Of a DNA stretch of 17,152 bases, positions 1 through 7,706 are shown piece after piece. Source of the stretch: an uncultured bacterium. GTDB lineage: Bacteria; Actinomycetota; Actinomycetes; S36-B12. Position 1 is the stretch's first letter; each line of letters starts with the position of its first letter. The notes under the pieces are model-generated. The model was given only the letters and a program-made list of their open reading frames with translations. It was not told where the DNA came from and ran no database searches. The translations under genes and the position numbers were made by a program. Location of the stretch: assembly GCA_903896585.1 (NCBI GenBank), contig CAITYI010000108.1:1-17152 (forward strand), written 5' to 3'.

Positions 1-47
1 CACGTAACGCCATATTCAGTCTCTATACCAAATATTCGTCGCTCCAT
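1..47 (-). CDS. pafA: PafA Pup-protein ligase, N-terminal fragment (runs off left edge)
   Basis: Only the first 15 codons lie in the window. Read on the minus strand from the ATG at 45-47 they give MERRIFGIETEYGVT, the conserved opening of PafA, including the GIETE(Y/F)G motif whose glutamates help bind ATP and magnesium in the glutamine-synthetase-like fold. PafA uses ATP to activate the C-terminal glutamate of Pup and joins it to substrate lysines. Dop shares this opening, but Dop is already present at 1790-3310, and PafA follows prcA in many actinobacteria. An AGGA core sits four bases upstream of the ATG and overlaps the prcA stop codon, so translation is probably coupled to prcA. Identity rests on a short motif plus position, both strong. 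Confidence 0.88.
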   Translation of the reverse strand, partial: MERRIFGIETEYGVT

Positions 48-53
48 GACTTC

Positions 54-752
54 CTATTGGGTCATTTCAGCAATGCGATTACTGTTGAATCGGATGAAGG
101 TTCTGTGCGAACGAGTTCTGTCCAATAACGCTACTTCAAGTCCCAGGGGGCTCTTGACCGCCGGGGCATCTTTTGTCGATTCTGGTTCAACAGTCAAAAC
201 CGATAGTGCTAGGGCTAAAGCTTCTTGATTCGACATTCCTCCCCGATATTCAGCCTTAACCGCTTCCGCGATTTTCTCGAACTCGCCCCCCATACAAATG
301 TAACCAGTTTCATCGTGGACGGAACCGTCAAAGGAGATTCGATAAAGCTGATCCGATTCTTGATTGGCGCCAACTTCTGCCACCGCAATTTCTACTTCAT
401 AAGGTTTTGAAGCCTCAATAAAGATAGAACCTAGGGTTTGGGCATACGCATTTGCGATAGTCCGAACGGTGACATCGGATCGGTCGTAGGAGAATCCACG
501 CATGTCTGCCAGACGGATGCCAGCCACTCGAAGGCTCTCGAATTCATTGTATTTTCCGACCGCAGCAAAACCAATCCGGTCGTATATTTCACCAATCTTG
601 TGCAATGCGCGTGATGGATTGTCTGCGACAAAAAGCACACCCGATTCAGTGCTCATGACAATAACTGATCTGCCGCGTTTAATCCCTTTGCTGGCAAACT
701 CGGCCTTGTCTGCAATTACTTGCTCCGGCGATACGTAATAGGGAATCGTCAC
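54..752 (-). CDS. prcA: 20S proteasome alpha subunit PrcA
   Basis: Encodes the 232-residue alpha subunit that forms the outer heptameric rings and entry gate of the 20S core. The protein opens with IPYYVSPEQ and then a helix; FVADNPSRALHKI, KYNEF, DVTVRTIANAYAQTLG and KPYEVEIAVAEVG follow, all typical of actinobacterial PrcA. There is no N-terminal catalytic threonine, as expected for an alpha subunit. The tail after about residue 205 (LEVALLDRTR) is also family-typical. The start is GTG at 750-752, overlapping the prcB stop by four bases (GTGA), so the two subunits should be translated in step. The stop runs directly into the pafA ribosome binding site. Confidence 0.97.
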   Translation of the reverse strand: MTIPYYVSPEQVIADKAEFASKGIKRGRSVIVMSTESGVLFVADNPSRALHKIGEIYDRIGFAAVGKYNEFESLRVAGIRLADMRGFSYDRSDVTVRTIANAYAQTLGSIFIEASKPYEVEIAVAEVGANQESDQLYRISFDGSVHDETGYICMGGEFEKIAEAVKAEYRGGMSNQEALALALSVLTVEPESTKDAPAVKSPLGLEVALLDRTRSHRTFIRFNSNRIAEMTQ

Positions 753-1570
753 TGGGCATCACCATTGAGATCTGTCTCAGCCGAAACTTGGGCTCGAGAC
801 CCATTCGGATTCAACTTCCGTTCAGCAAGCATTTGTTGAGAGAGTTCGCGCACCAAATCCGCTGAAATCTCGTGCACTCCTTGATCATCTACCCGGTACA
901 CCAGCGGGTAAATTCCCCGATTGATATCGGGGCCACCGGTAGCGCTGTCATCGTCCGCTGCGTCGTAAAGTGATTCGACAGCAGCACGAACAGCATCGGG
1001 TTCATTATGTTCTAAAGAAAATAACTTCTTGAGAGATCCGCGAGCAAAGTGTGATCCAGATCCCACTGCATAGAAGTCGTGCTCTTCATATCTCCCACCG
1101 GTGACATCGTAAGAAAAGATACGACCAAATTTATGGTGAAGATCAAACCCGGCCAGGAGTGGTACAACGGCAAGGCCTTGGAGTGCAAGTCCCAAATTGG
1201 AACGCAAGAGACTGGATAGTCGATTAGCTTTCCCGTCGACTGAAAGCGTCACACCCTCAATTTTTTCATAATGCTCCAACTCGACTTGGAAAAGGCGTAC
1301 CAATTCAATTGCAAGACCCGCCGTTCCCGCAATACCAATCACCGAGAATTCATCTGCCGGAAACACTTTCTGGATATCTCGCTGGGCAATGATGTTGCCC
1401 GTGGTAGCGCGCCTGTCACCGGCCATAATCACGCCATTCGAGTATCTCAAAGCCACAATTGTGGTTCCGTGTCTGATGCCGTGATGTGATTCACCGGCCT
1501 GATCTGGAAAGTGGAGGCGTGGCGAGCTTGAGGTTGATTCCAAATATTCGGCAAAAGATGAAGAATTCAC
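749..1570 (-). CDS. prcB: 20S proteasome beta subunit PrcB (catalytic)
   Basis: Encodes the 273-residue precursor of the catalytic beta subunit. Self-processing should occur between G35 and T36 in RHGTTIVAL, exposing Thr1 as the nucleophile. In mature numbering, D17 (residue 52, in AGDRR) and K33 (residue 68, in DIQKVF) are both present, so the active site looks intact. GIAGTAG, VELEHYEKIEG and the late signature ALYDAADDDSATGGPD-type segment (here ESLYDAADDDSATGGPD) confirm the family. The propeptide of 35 residues is shorter than the 57 I recall for M. tuberculosis. The start is GTG at 1568-1570, overlapping the pup stop by four bases. PrcB sits in the inner rings and degrades pupylated proteins fed in by Arc. 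Confidence 0.98.
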   Translation of the reverse strand: MNSSSFAEYLESTSSSPRLHFPDQAGESHHGIRHGTTIVALRYSNGVIMAGDRRATTGNIIAQRDIQKVFPADEFSVIGIAGTAGLAIELVRLFQVELEHYEKIEGVTLSVDGKANRLSSLLRSNLGLALQGLAVVPLLAGFDLHHKFGRIFSYDVTGGRYEEHDFYAVGSGSHFARGSLKKLFSLEHNEPDAVRAAVESLYDAADDDSATGGPDINRGIYPLVYRVDDQGVHEISADLVRELSQQMLAERKLNPNGSRAQVSAETDLNGDAQ

Positions 1571-1773
1571 TGTCCACCCTTTTGGACGAATGACTTAACA
1601 AAGTCTTCGGCATTTACCTCGAGAAGATCATCGATTTCATCGAGGATGGAATCAACATCATGGTCAAGCTCTGCCCTCGAGGCTTGGGTAGAGTCAGTGG
1701 ATGTTACTTCCACTTCTTCGAGTGCATCTTCGCGCTTGGAGCCCCGCGACTGAATTCGGTCTTGTGATGGCAT
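1567..1773 (-). CDS. pup: Prokaryotic ubiquitin-like protein Pup
   Basis: Encodes the 68-residue protein modifier Pup. The N-terminal half is polar and probably disordered. Residues about 32-52 (RAELDHDVDSILDEIDDLL) form the acidic helix that pairs with the Arc coiled coil. The C-terminus is NAEDFVKSFVQKGGQ, nearly the same as in Mycobacterium. The last residue is Gln, so Pup must be deamidated by Dop to Glu before PafA can use it, in agreement with dop being adjacent. The start is ATG at 1771-1773, 16 bp after the dop stop. The only G-rich stretch upstream (1787-1790) lies 13 bases away, further than ideal, so translation may depend on ribosomes arriving from dop. Confidence 0.98.
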   Translation of the reverse strand: MPSQDRIQSRGSKREDALEEVEVTSTDSTQASRAELDHDVDSILDEIDDLLEVNAEDFVKSFVQKGGQ

Positions 1774-1789
1774 GGGTCAAGACTAACCC

Positions 1790-3310
1790 CTAGGGGGGAT
1801 CTCGCAAGGAATCCAATAGTTCAACCGCGGTTGGGCTGGCATCCAAGACCGCCAAAACGGTGTCCCTAGTGCCCTTCAAAGGCTCAAGAGTTGGGACGCG
1901 CAGGAGCGTGTCTCCACCGGTGTCGAAAACAACCGAATCCCATGAAGCGGCTGCAATATTCTCGGGATACCGGCGAATACACTCACCCCGAAAAAAAGCT
2001 CGAGTATCGCTGGGCGGATTACTTACCGCAAAATTGACTTCTGCATCGGTGAAAATTCGGACAAGAGCACCTTTTTCTTCTAACTTTGCAGCTATTCCCT
2101 TCGAGGGATCGATATCGCTGTATTGCAGGTCTAGCAGCGCCAAACGAGGGTCATCCCACGAACAGTTATCCCGGCGAATATAGCCCTGCATCAGTGACAT
2201 CTTGGCCACCCAGTCAAGAGTCGACACACACTCCATCGGGTCTCGATTGAGGGATTCTAAAGTGGATTGCCACAACTCAAGAATTTCCCGAGTATCAGGA
2301 TCCACATACGATTGACTTTCACAGAATGAAATCGCTGACTCCAATATTCTGAATTGAATCTCGATTGCGGTCTGGCTTGCGCCCGAAGACATGGTGATCT
2401 GATGGGTCAAAGACGTGTCATAGGAAACCTGAGTGAGCTCTCGAACAGGATTCTTGATGTCTAACCTGTCATCGAAGGTGAGACCTGCTTCAATCATGCT
2501 AAGAACAATCGAAGTTGAGCCCATTTTGAGCAGCGTCGCTGTATCCGACAAGTTCGCGTCCCCAATGATGACATGCAGTCGGCGATACTTTTCGGGGTCA
2601 GCATGTGGTTCATCTCGAGTATTTATCAAAGGCCTTTTGAGAGTTGTCTCGAGTCCTACTTCTACTTCAAAATAGTCGGCACGTTGCGAAATTTGAAATT
2701 CTTTCTGCTGACCCTCGGTACCCCTACCAAGCCGTCCGGTTCCAGTAAATATTTGGCGCGTTACAAAAAAAGGAATCAGTGCTCGGACAATTTCGGCAAA
2801 CGGTGTTGATCGTTTCATGAGGTAGTTTTCATGGCAACCATAGGAGGCACCCTTGTTATCAACATTGTTCTTATACAACCGAATCTTTTGGCCATCGAAA
2901 ACTGGCCCGGCATTCGCGGCCCGTTGGGCAATCACCGTTCCTGCTCGATCCCATAAAACTGCATCTCGCGGGTTAGTCACCTCAGGGGTGGAATACTCCG
3001 GATGCGCATGGTCTACGTAAAACCTGGAACCATTAGTCAAAATCAGGTTGGCTAAACCGAGATCCGAGTCATCTTGATCGGTTAATTGTGACGGATGCGC
3101 GTCTGATCTGGACATATCGAAACCCCGGGCATCTCTGAGCGGGCTCTCGCGCTCAAAATCCCAATGCGCAAGTTTCGAACGATCCAGGCCCACGAGCCGT
3201 GAATATGAATTCACAATATGAGAACTTGTCACCATGGCATTCATGGTGGGATGACCTGGAACGGAAACACCAAACTCGGTCTCAATTCCCATCACTCGAC
3301 GAGCTGACAT
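1790..3310 (-). CDS. dop: Deamidase/depupylase of Pup, Dop
   Basis: Encodes a 506-residue enzyme that converts the Pup C-terminal Gln to Glu and also removes Pup from substrates. The protein opens MSARRVMGIETEFGV with the ATP/Mg glutamates at 10 and 12. SRFYVDHAHPEYS (96-107) contains D100, the counterpart of the catalytic aspartate Asp95 of the M. tuberculosis enzyme. NNVDNKGASYGCHENYL (148-164) is also characteristic. An insertion at about 50-85, between the ATP motif and the Asp motif, matches the Dop-specific loop that PafA lacks. The frame stays open for 67 more codons upstream, but that part overlaps the end of arc and is unlike Dop, so I chose ATG at 3308-3310. It starts 13 bp after the arc stop. 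Confidence 0.96.
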   Translation of the reverse strand: MSARRVMGIETEFGVSVPGHPTMNAMVTSSHIVNSYSRLVGLDRSKLAHWDFERESPLRDARGFDMSRSDAHPSQLTDQDDSDLGLANLILTNGSRFYVDHAHPEYSTPEVTNPRDAVLWDRAGTVIAQRAANAGPVFDGQKIRLYKNNVDNKGASYGCHENYLMKRSTPFAEIVRALIPFFVTRQIFTGTGRLGRGTEGQQKEFQISQRADYFEVEVGLETTLKRPLINTRDEPHADPEKYRRLHVIIGDANLSDTATLLKMGSTSIVLSMIEAGLTFDDRLDIKNPVRELTQVSYDTSLTHQITMSSGASQTAIEIQFRILESAISFCESQSYVDPDTREILELWQSTLESLNRDPMECVSTLDWVAKMSLMQGYIRRDNCSWDDPRLALLDLQYSDIDPSKGIAAKLEEKGALVRIFTDAEVNFAVSNPPSDTRAFFRGECIRRYPENIAAASWDSVVFDTGGDTLLRVPTLEPLKGTRDTVLAVLDASPTAVELLDSLRDPP

Positions 3311-3323
3311 AGAGTCCGTGGAC

Positions 3324-4952
3324 CTAGAGATACTGGCCAGTATTTGAAACCGTGCTGATTGAACGCCCTGGCTCAGTTCCCTTTTTGCCCTCAATAAGCG
3401 TGCGAATGAAGACAATCCGCTCACCCTTTTTACCGGAAATACGAGCCCAGTCGTCAGGATTCGTTGTGTTCGGAAGATCCTCATTCTCACGAAATTCATC
3501 AAGGCATGCATCTAGTAGATGCTGAACTCGAACACCTTTTTCACCCGTGGCCAAAAAATCCTTAATGGCAGATTTCTTCGCCCGCGAGACCACGTTTTCG
3601 ATCATGGCACCCGAATTGAAGTCCTTAAAGAAGAGAACTTCCTTGTCTCCATTTGCATATGTCACTTCAAGGAACCGATTTTCATCTGAATCTGCGTACA
3701 TTCTCTCAACGGCCCGCTGGATCATATTTTTGCAGGTCAAGGCCGCATCGCCGCCATTTTCATCCAAATCATCTTTATGCAATGGGACGGCAGGAGTGAG
3801 ATATTTGGCAAAAATAGATCTCGCTGACTCGGCATCAGGCCTTTCAATTTTTATTTTGACATCAAGCCGCCCAGGGCGAAGGATCGCGGGGTCGATCATG
3901 TCTTCTCTATTGCTTGCACCAATCACAATGACGTTCTCTAAGCCTTCAACTCCATCAATCTCACTTAACAACTGGGGAACAATAGTGTTCTCAACGTCAC
4001 TGCTCACTCCGCTCCCCCTTGTGCGAAACAAAGAATCCATTTCATCAAAGAAAACAATGACTGGCATTCCTTCAGAAGCTTTTTCACGAGCTCGTTGAAA
4101 CACTAGTCGAATATGCCGTTCAGTTTCGCCGACATACTTATTGAGTAATTCCGGTCCCTTAATATTGAGAAAGAATGATCTACCCTCACCCATTCCCGTT
4201 CTCTCTGCGACTTTCTGCGCCAGGGAGTTAGCAACGGCCTTGGCAATAAGGGTCTTGCCACATCCCGGTGGACCATAAAGGAGTATCCCCTTTGGTGGTC
4301 TCAATTGGTGTTCAGCAAAAAGGTCTGCATGCAAATACGGCAACTCAACTGCGTCGCGGATTGATTCAATCTGTTCCCGAAGGCCGCCAATGTCTTCATA
4401 GTTAATGTCAGGCACTTCCTCGAGTACCAACTCCTCAACTTCAGCCCGAGCAACTTTCTCAAACGCAACACTGTTTCTCGAGTCACAAAGCAATGTATCG
4501 CCGGCCCGCAGCGTCTCAGTGAACAACGGAGATCCAATCCGAATCACTCGTTCTTCATCTGAATGCGACACAACAAGTGCCCTATCCTGTGCCAGCATCT
4601 CCTTGAGAACAACTATCTCGCCAATGTTGTCGAATTCAAGAACCCCCACAACGTTAAGCGATTCATTGAGCAGGACTTCTCGACCGAGAGTGAGAAGTGA
4701 CCGGTCAACTTCGGGGCTCAGCGCGACCCGCACCTTCTTGCCCATGACCATGATGTCGGCGGTGGAATCCTGGTGCGCGGTTAAAAAGGTGCCAAATCCG
4801 CCGGGTGGCTCAGCAAGGCGATCTACTTCCGTCTTGAGGGATACGATCTGATCGCGCGCCTCGCGAAGGGTGGTGATCAGCCGGGCATTATGGTCTCGCT
4901 GCGCAGCCAGTTCCCCTTGTAACCGCGATATCTCGACATCTTCATGCGACAC
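3324..4952 (-). CDS. arc: Proteasome-associated AAA+ ATPase Arc/Mpa
   Basis: Encodes the 542-residue ring ATPase that binds Pup, unfolds pupylated proteins and threads them into the 20S core. Residues about 3-47 form the N-terminal coiled coil that captures Pup. OB-fold domains follow at about 55-165, then an AAA domain with Walker A GPPGCGKT (227-234), Walker B VIVFFDE (298-304), a KYVGE pore loop (272-276), an ASN sensor (346-348) and arginines in LRPGRLD. The protein ends GQYL, the docking tail with a penultimate tyrosine that inserts into the alpha-ring pockets. The start is GTG at 4950-4952, six bases from a purine-rich Shine-Dalgarno site. It is called Mpa in mycobacteria and ARC in Rhodococcus. 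Confidence 0.98.
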   Translation of the reverse strand: MSHEDVEISRLQGELAAQRDHNARLITTLREARDQIVSLKTEVDRLAEPPGGFGTFLTAHQDSTADIMVMGKKVRVALSPEVDRSLLTLGREVLLNESLNVVGVLEFDNIGEIVVLKEMLAQDRALVVSHSDEERVIRIGSPLFTETLRAGDTLLCDSRNSVAFEKVARAEVEELVLEEVPDINYEDIGGLREQIESIRDAVELPYLHADLFAEHQLRPPKGILLYGPPGCGKTLIAKAVANSLAQKVAERTGMGEGRSFFLNIKGPELLNKYVGETERHIRLVFQRAREKASEGMPVIVFFDEMDSLFRTRGSGVSSDVENTIVPQLLSEIDGVEGLENVIVIGASNREDMIDPAILRPGRLDVKIKIERPDAESARSIFAKYLTPAVPLHKDDLDENGGDAALTCKNMIQRAVERMYADSDENRFLEVTYANGDKEVLFFKDFNSGAMIENVVSRAKKSAIKDFLATGEKGVRVQHLLDACLDEFRENEDLPNTTNPDDWARISGKKGERIVFIRTLIEGKKGTEPGRSISTVSNTGQYL

Positions 4953-4958
4953 GCTGTG

Positions 4959-4969
4959 CCCCTTTCCTC
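4959..4969 (-). promoter_or_regulatory. Ribosome binding site of arc
   Basis: Read on the minus strand this is GAGGAAAGGGG, six bases before the GTG at 4950-4952. It is one of the two strongest Shine-Dalgarno sites in the window and fixes the arc start, since no ATG lies nearby in frame. The 71-bp gap behind it (4953-5023) is the only sizeable non-coding space in the trmI-pafA run, so a promoter for arc could be here, but I see no convincing -35/-10 pair. Confidence 0.7.
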
Positions 4970-5023
4970 GTGGTAACCCTAACTTGTAAAAGTCATTTCA
5001 GCGTGTTCACGGCTACATAACGC

Positions 5024-6103
5024 TTATCTATCGTCCTGAAACCGATCGTCCTGAAACCGATCGTCCTGATGCCGATCGTCCTGATACCGATCGTCCGGTG
5101 ACGTGGCCCTCTCAGTGATCTCAATGGCAGGGGCCTCAATGGCGGGTGCCTGATAGTCCTCTCCATAAGCGCCAGGAGCAGGTCGCCGTTTTCGTTTCAT
5201 GGCAATTTCATCGGCTGCCATTCTCCTCGTGGAAATGAGGAAACCCGTGTGACCATTCATTTTATGATCCGGACGCACAGAAAGCCCGTCCAGATGCCAC
5301 GTTCGAAGTAAGGACTCCTCGGCACGCGGCTCACTCCACACGTCCCGCAAGCGCAAAGTCTCGACGGTACGCGAAAGCTGCGTGGTCGTTGCAACATAAA
5401 TGACGAGGGCTCCACCTGGTCGAACGGCTTCTTCTGCAACATTGAGGCACTCCCAAGGTGCAAGCATGTCAAGGATCACCGAATCAAATTGGCCATGTTC
5501 GTTTACCCAATCCGACACACTCCAGACCGCCAAGTCCGACACCGTAACTGTCCATGAGGTCGGGTAGCCGCCGAACCATCTGCACACGTTTTCTTCAGCT
5601 ACCTCGGCAAAGTCCGGTCTCTTCTCGATACTCACAACAGAACCGTGGCTGCCTACGGTTCGGAGAAGTGAGCAGGTCAGGGCACCTGAACCCACCCCAG
5701 CCTCGAGAACGCGAGAACCTGCTCCTAAATCTGCCAGCCCCACAATTCGAGCGGCATCTTTGGGATAAACAACAGCTGCACCCCGTGGCATCGACAGCAC
5801 ATAATCGTCCAACTGCGGCCGAAATACCTGGTATTCCACCAACCTGTCACTGTTGATGACAATTCCTTCTGGGCGTCCGATGATGTCGTCGTGAAGTATC
5901 TGCCCGCGGTGACTGTGGAAAGTAGCCCCCACCACGAGTGTGATGGTGTATTTATTTGAACGAGCATCAATCATTTGCACGAGTTCACCTGCTGCCAGAG
6001 GTCCACGAGGTCGTGGGGCCACTTCAATGGGGACTCGACTAGCGGGCGGATGCATTAGTTTTCGGGCCACGTATCGGACTTTAGCCCCCAGAACTTCTTT
6101 CAT
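5024..6103 (-). CDS. trmI: tRNA (adenine-58-N1)-methyltransferase TrmI
   Basis: Encodes a 359-residue SAM-dependent enzyme that methylates N1 of A58 in the tRNA T-loop. After a variable N-terminus comes the small TrmI N-domain (34-95; KYTITL, HSHRGQI, HDDIIG), then LSMPRGAAVVYPKDAA (103-118), the SAM loop LEAGVGSG (133-140), LDMLAPWE (211-218) and RPDHKMNGHTGFLI (277-290). The tail from about 300 is unusual: RRPAPGAYGEDY is family-typical, but it is followed by APAIEAPAIE and four to five copies of a DDR(F/H/Y)Q unit. The M. tuberculosis enzyme has about 280 residues. The first ATG (6101-6103) has no good ribosome binding site; ATG at 6053-6055 is a plausible alternative and removes 16 residues. 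trmI next to arc is common in actinobacteria. Confidence 0.94.
   Translation of the reverse strand: MKEVLGAKVRYVARKLMHPPASRVPIEVAPRPRGPLAAGELVQMIDARSNKYTITLVVGATFHSHRGQILHDDIIGRPEGIVINSDRLVEYQVFRPQLDDYVLSMPRGAAVVYPKDAARIVGLADLGAGSRVLEAGVGSGALTCSLLRTVGSHGSVVSIEKRPDFAEVAEENVCRWFGGYPTSWTVTVSDLAVWSVSDWVNEHGQFDSVILDMLAPWECLNVAEEAVRPGGALVIYVATTTQLSRTVETLRLRDVWSEPRAEESLLRTWHLDGLSVRPDHKMNGHTGFLISTRRMAADEIAMKRKRRPAPGAYGEDYQAPAIEAPAIEITERATSPDDRYQDDRHQDDRFQDDRFQDDR
5030..5096 (-). repeat. 15-bp tandem repeat encoding the DDRxQ tail of TrmI
   Basis: On the plus strand the unit tcgtcctgaaaccga begins at 5031, 5046, 5061 and 5076, with a partial fifth copy from 5091. The first two copies are identical; the third and fourth differ by one or two bases near position 9-11 of the unit. 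Since 15 is divisible by three, the repeat stays in frame and gives DDR(Y/H/F)Q several times at the very end of TrmI, just before the TAA stop. The near-identity of the copies suggests recent slippage or unequal exchange. Confidence 0.95.
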
Positions 6104-6140
6104 CCCAATTTGTGTCCACCAATGTGTCTAGAGTTGCGTT

Positions 6141-7022
6141 GTGTTTCCCACCTCACTGTCACCTTCGCGCAGTTCAGACTTCCTCCAGTGCCCGCTTCTT
6201 TATAGATTTCGCACGATCGATCAATTACCTGAGGAGCCATCCAAGGCAGCGATCCGCGGCACCCTCGTGCATAAAGTTTTAGAAAATCTCTTTGAACTTC
6301 CGGCCGGTGAGCGCACCGTTTCCGGGGCTAAGAAGATATTTGAACTGGAATTGAGTCATTTGCACCAAGTGCGCCCCGAAGAATTTCAAATCGTTGTGGG
6401 CGAGTCGCAACCGGTCACAGAGGTCTCGAGTTTCATTGAATCCGCGCTTGAATCGGTGACACCGCTTCTTGACACATATTTCACCATGGAGGATCCCAGT
6501 CGATTGGAGCCATTTGCTCGCGAAATGGCGTTAAGTGTGGAACTTTCAGACGATTTCAGCATCCGAGGTTTCATTGATCGCGTTGACAAGAGCCCGCAGG
6601 GTGCGATCAGAGTTGTTGACTATAAAACAGGTAAATCACCCGGGGAGCGCTACGCCGAAAAAGCGATGTTCCAAATGCGCTTTTATGCCCTGGCCTGGTG
6701 GAAAATCACAAATGACATCCCGCACACACTCCAGATCATGTATTTGGGCGATGGAAAGTTTTTGCGCTATCAACCCGACCTCTCAGACTTGGCCGCCACG
6801 GAAAAGAGAATTCTGGCAATTCGTTCCGCAATTGAACGCTCAGCGGAACTGGGCTCATTTTCTCCCTCACCGAGCAAATTATGTAACTGGTGCTCCTATA
6901 AATCCATGTGCCCAGCCTTTGATGGCACACCACCAGAACTCCCGGATCGACACCTATGGACGTCTGGAACCTCACTTGTTGAGGACGCGCTTCGATCCAC
7001 TCTCAACGTTTCGGGCGAGTAA
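6141..7022 (+). CDS. RecB-like PD-(D/E)XK nuclease with Fe-S cysteines
   Basis: Encodes a 293-residue stand-alone nuclease of the RecB/Cas4/AddB C-terminal type. LSPSRSSDFLQCPLLYRFR opens the protein. H44 (GTLVHKVLE), D146 in GFIDRVD and D160/K162 in VDYKTGK form the metal-binding nuclease core, followed by the QMRFYALAWW helix. One cysteine at 17 and three at 248, 251 and 257 (CNWCSYKSMC) match the CX(n)CX2CX5C arrangement that holds a 4Fe-4S cluster in AddB and Cas4. No helicase domain is present. The start is GTG at 6141, 37 bp from the oppositely directed trmI. As I recall, M. tuberculosis has the same pairing (Rv2118c/Rv2119). It probably acts in DNA repair, but the substrate is unknown. 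Confidence 0.9.
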   Translation: MFPTSLSPSRSSDFLQCPLLYRFRTIDQLPEEPSKAAIRGTLVHKVLENLFELPAGERTVSGAKKIFELELSHLHQVRPEEFQIVVGESQPVTEVSSFIESALESVTPLLDTYFTMEDPSRLEPFAREMALSVELSDDFSIRGFIDRVDKSPQGAIRVVDYKTGKSPGERYAEKAMFQMRFYALAWWKITNDIPHTLQIMYLGDGKFLRYQPDLSDLAATEKRILAIRSAIERSAELGSFSPSPSKLCNWCSYKSMCPAFDGTPPELPDRHLWTSGTSLVEDALRSTLNVSGE

Positions 7023-7679
7023 CCACAATTCTTCAAGGCTGCGTCCACTGAGACTATTCATTACGACGGCACCTGGCACAGAAATCGGTGCAAGGTGTTC
7101 AATGGCGACAGTGGGAGCTCCAGCAGACACCGCTGAAATGGTGCCCGTTGGCGAATCCTCAACAGCGAGGCATGACCCAATTTCAACATTGAGCAGGCGA
7201 GAAGCCTGAAGATAGGGATAAGGGTCGGGCTTTGATCGCACTACTTCATCTCCTGCCACCGAGATGGTGAAGTTGCCGACGTGTGCAGACATGGTTCCTA
7301 TTGCCGCATCAAGCAATACCCGCCACGATGCGGTGACGATTGCGGTCGGGATTCCCAGACTGTGTGTTTCCAGCACAATCTCACGTGCACCTGGGCGCCA
7401 CTCGATCTCTGTTGTGGAGAAAAGGTGCACAATATTGGAAATTAAGACATTAGAAATTTCAGATGAAGTGGGTTGTGGTGCGTAATTCGCAGATACCGTT
7501 AACTGATGCATGTAGTCCACCACTCGTTCCAATGGGCCACCCAGGCATTTTTGCTGGTCACTCGGTAACCAAGAGATGTCCCATTGAGCCATGGTGAGTT
7601 GCTCCGCTTGGAGCCACAAAGGCTCAGATTCCAGCAAAGTGCCGTCTAAATCAAAAAGTACCGCCTTGGGTAATCGCAC
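6972..7679 (-). CDS. HAD-superfamily phosphatase (subfamily IA, beta-phosphoglucomutase-like)
   Basis: Encodes about 235 residues with all four HAD motifs: VLFDLDGT with nucleophile D10 and acid/base D12, VTAS (T116/S118), the lysine in RSKPDP (K150) and VEDSPTG (E174/D175). A helical cap follows motif I, as in phosphoglycolate phosphatase and beta-phosphoglucomutase relatives. The substrate cannot be told from sequence; a small sugar phosphate or 2-phosphoglycolate type is likely. I prefer GTG at 7677-7679, because the longer TTG start at 7721 would overlap the divergent hydrolase gene and adds a stretch unlike the family. The 3' end overlaps the nuclease gene by 51 bp on the opposite strand. 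Confidence 0.85.
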   Translation of the reverse strand: MRLPKAVLFDLDGTLLESEPLWLQAEQLTMAQWDISWLPSDQQKCLGGPLERVVDYMHQLTVSANYAPQPTSSEISNVLISNIVHLFSTTEIEWRPGAREIVLETHSLGIPTAIVTASWRVLLDAAIGTMSAHVGNFTISVAGDEVVRSKPDPYPYLQASRLLNVEIGSCLAVEDSPTGTISAVSAGAPTVAIEHLAPISVPGAVVMNSLSGRSLEELWLLARNVESGSKRVLNK

Positions 7680-7706
7680 ACTCCAGCCTACTGCGAGAGT
7701 AATCCC

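Noticed and set aside
3311..3511. 67 extra open codons in front of dop (frame opens at 3511)
   Set aside because: They overlap the conserved end of arc (including its QYL tail), do not resemble Dop, and the family opening MSARRxMGIETE begins at 3310.
5001..5012. Small inverted repeat CGTG-TT-CACG between trmI and arc as a terminator or operator
   Set aside because: A four-base stem with a two-base loop is too weak, and no T-run follows in either direction.
5031..5096. Short regular repeats that might be a CRISPR array
   Set aside because: The 15-bp units are directly adjacent with no unique spacers, are in frame with TrmI, and no cas genes are present; the Cas4-like nuclease has a housekeeping setting.
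6535..7209. 224-codon plus-strand frame across the nuclease and HAD genes
   Set aside because: It is a second-frame shadow: both underlying genes have intact catalytic motifs and the shadow has no recognisable domain.
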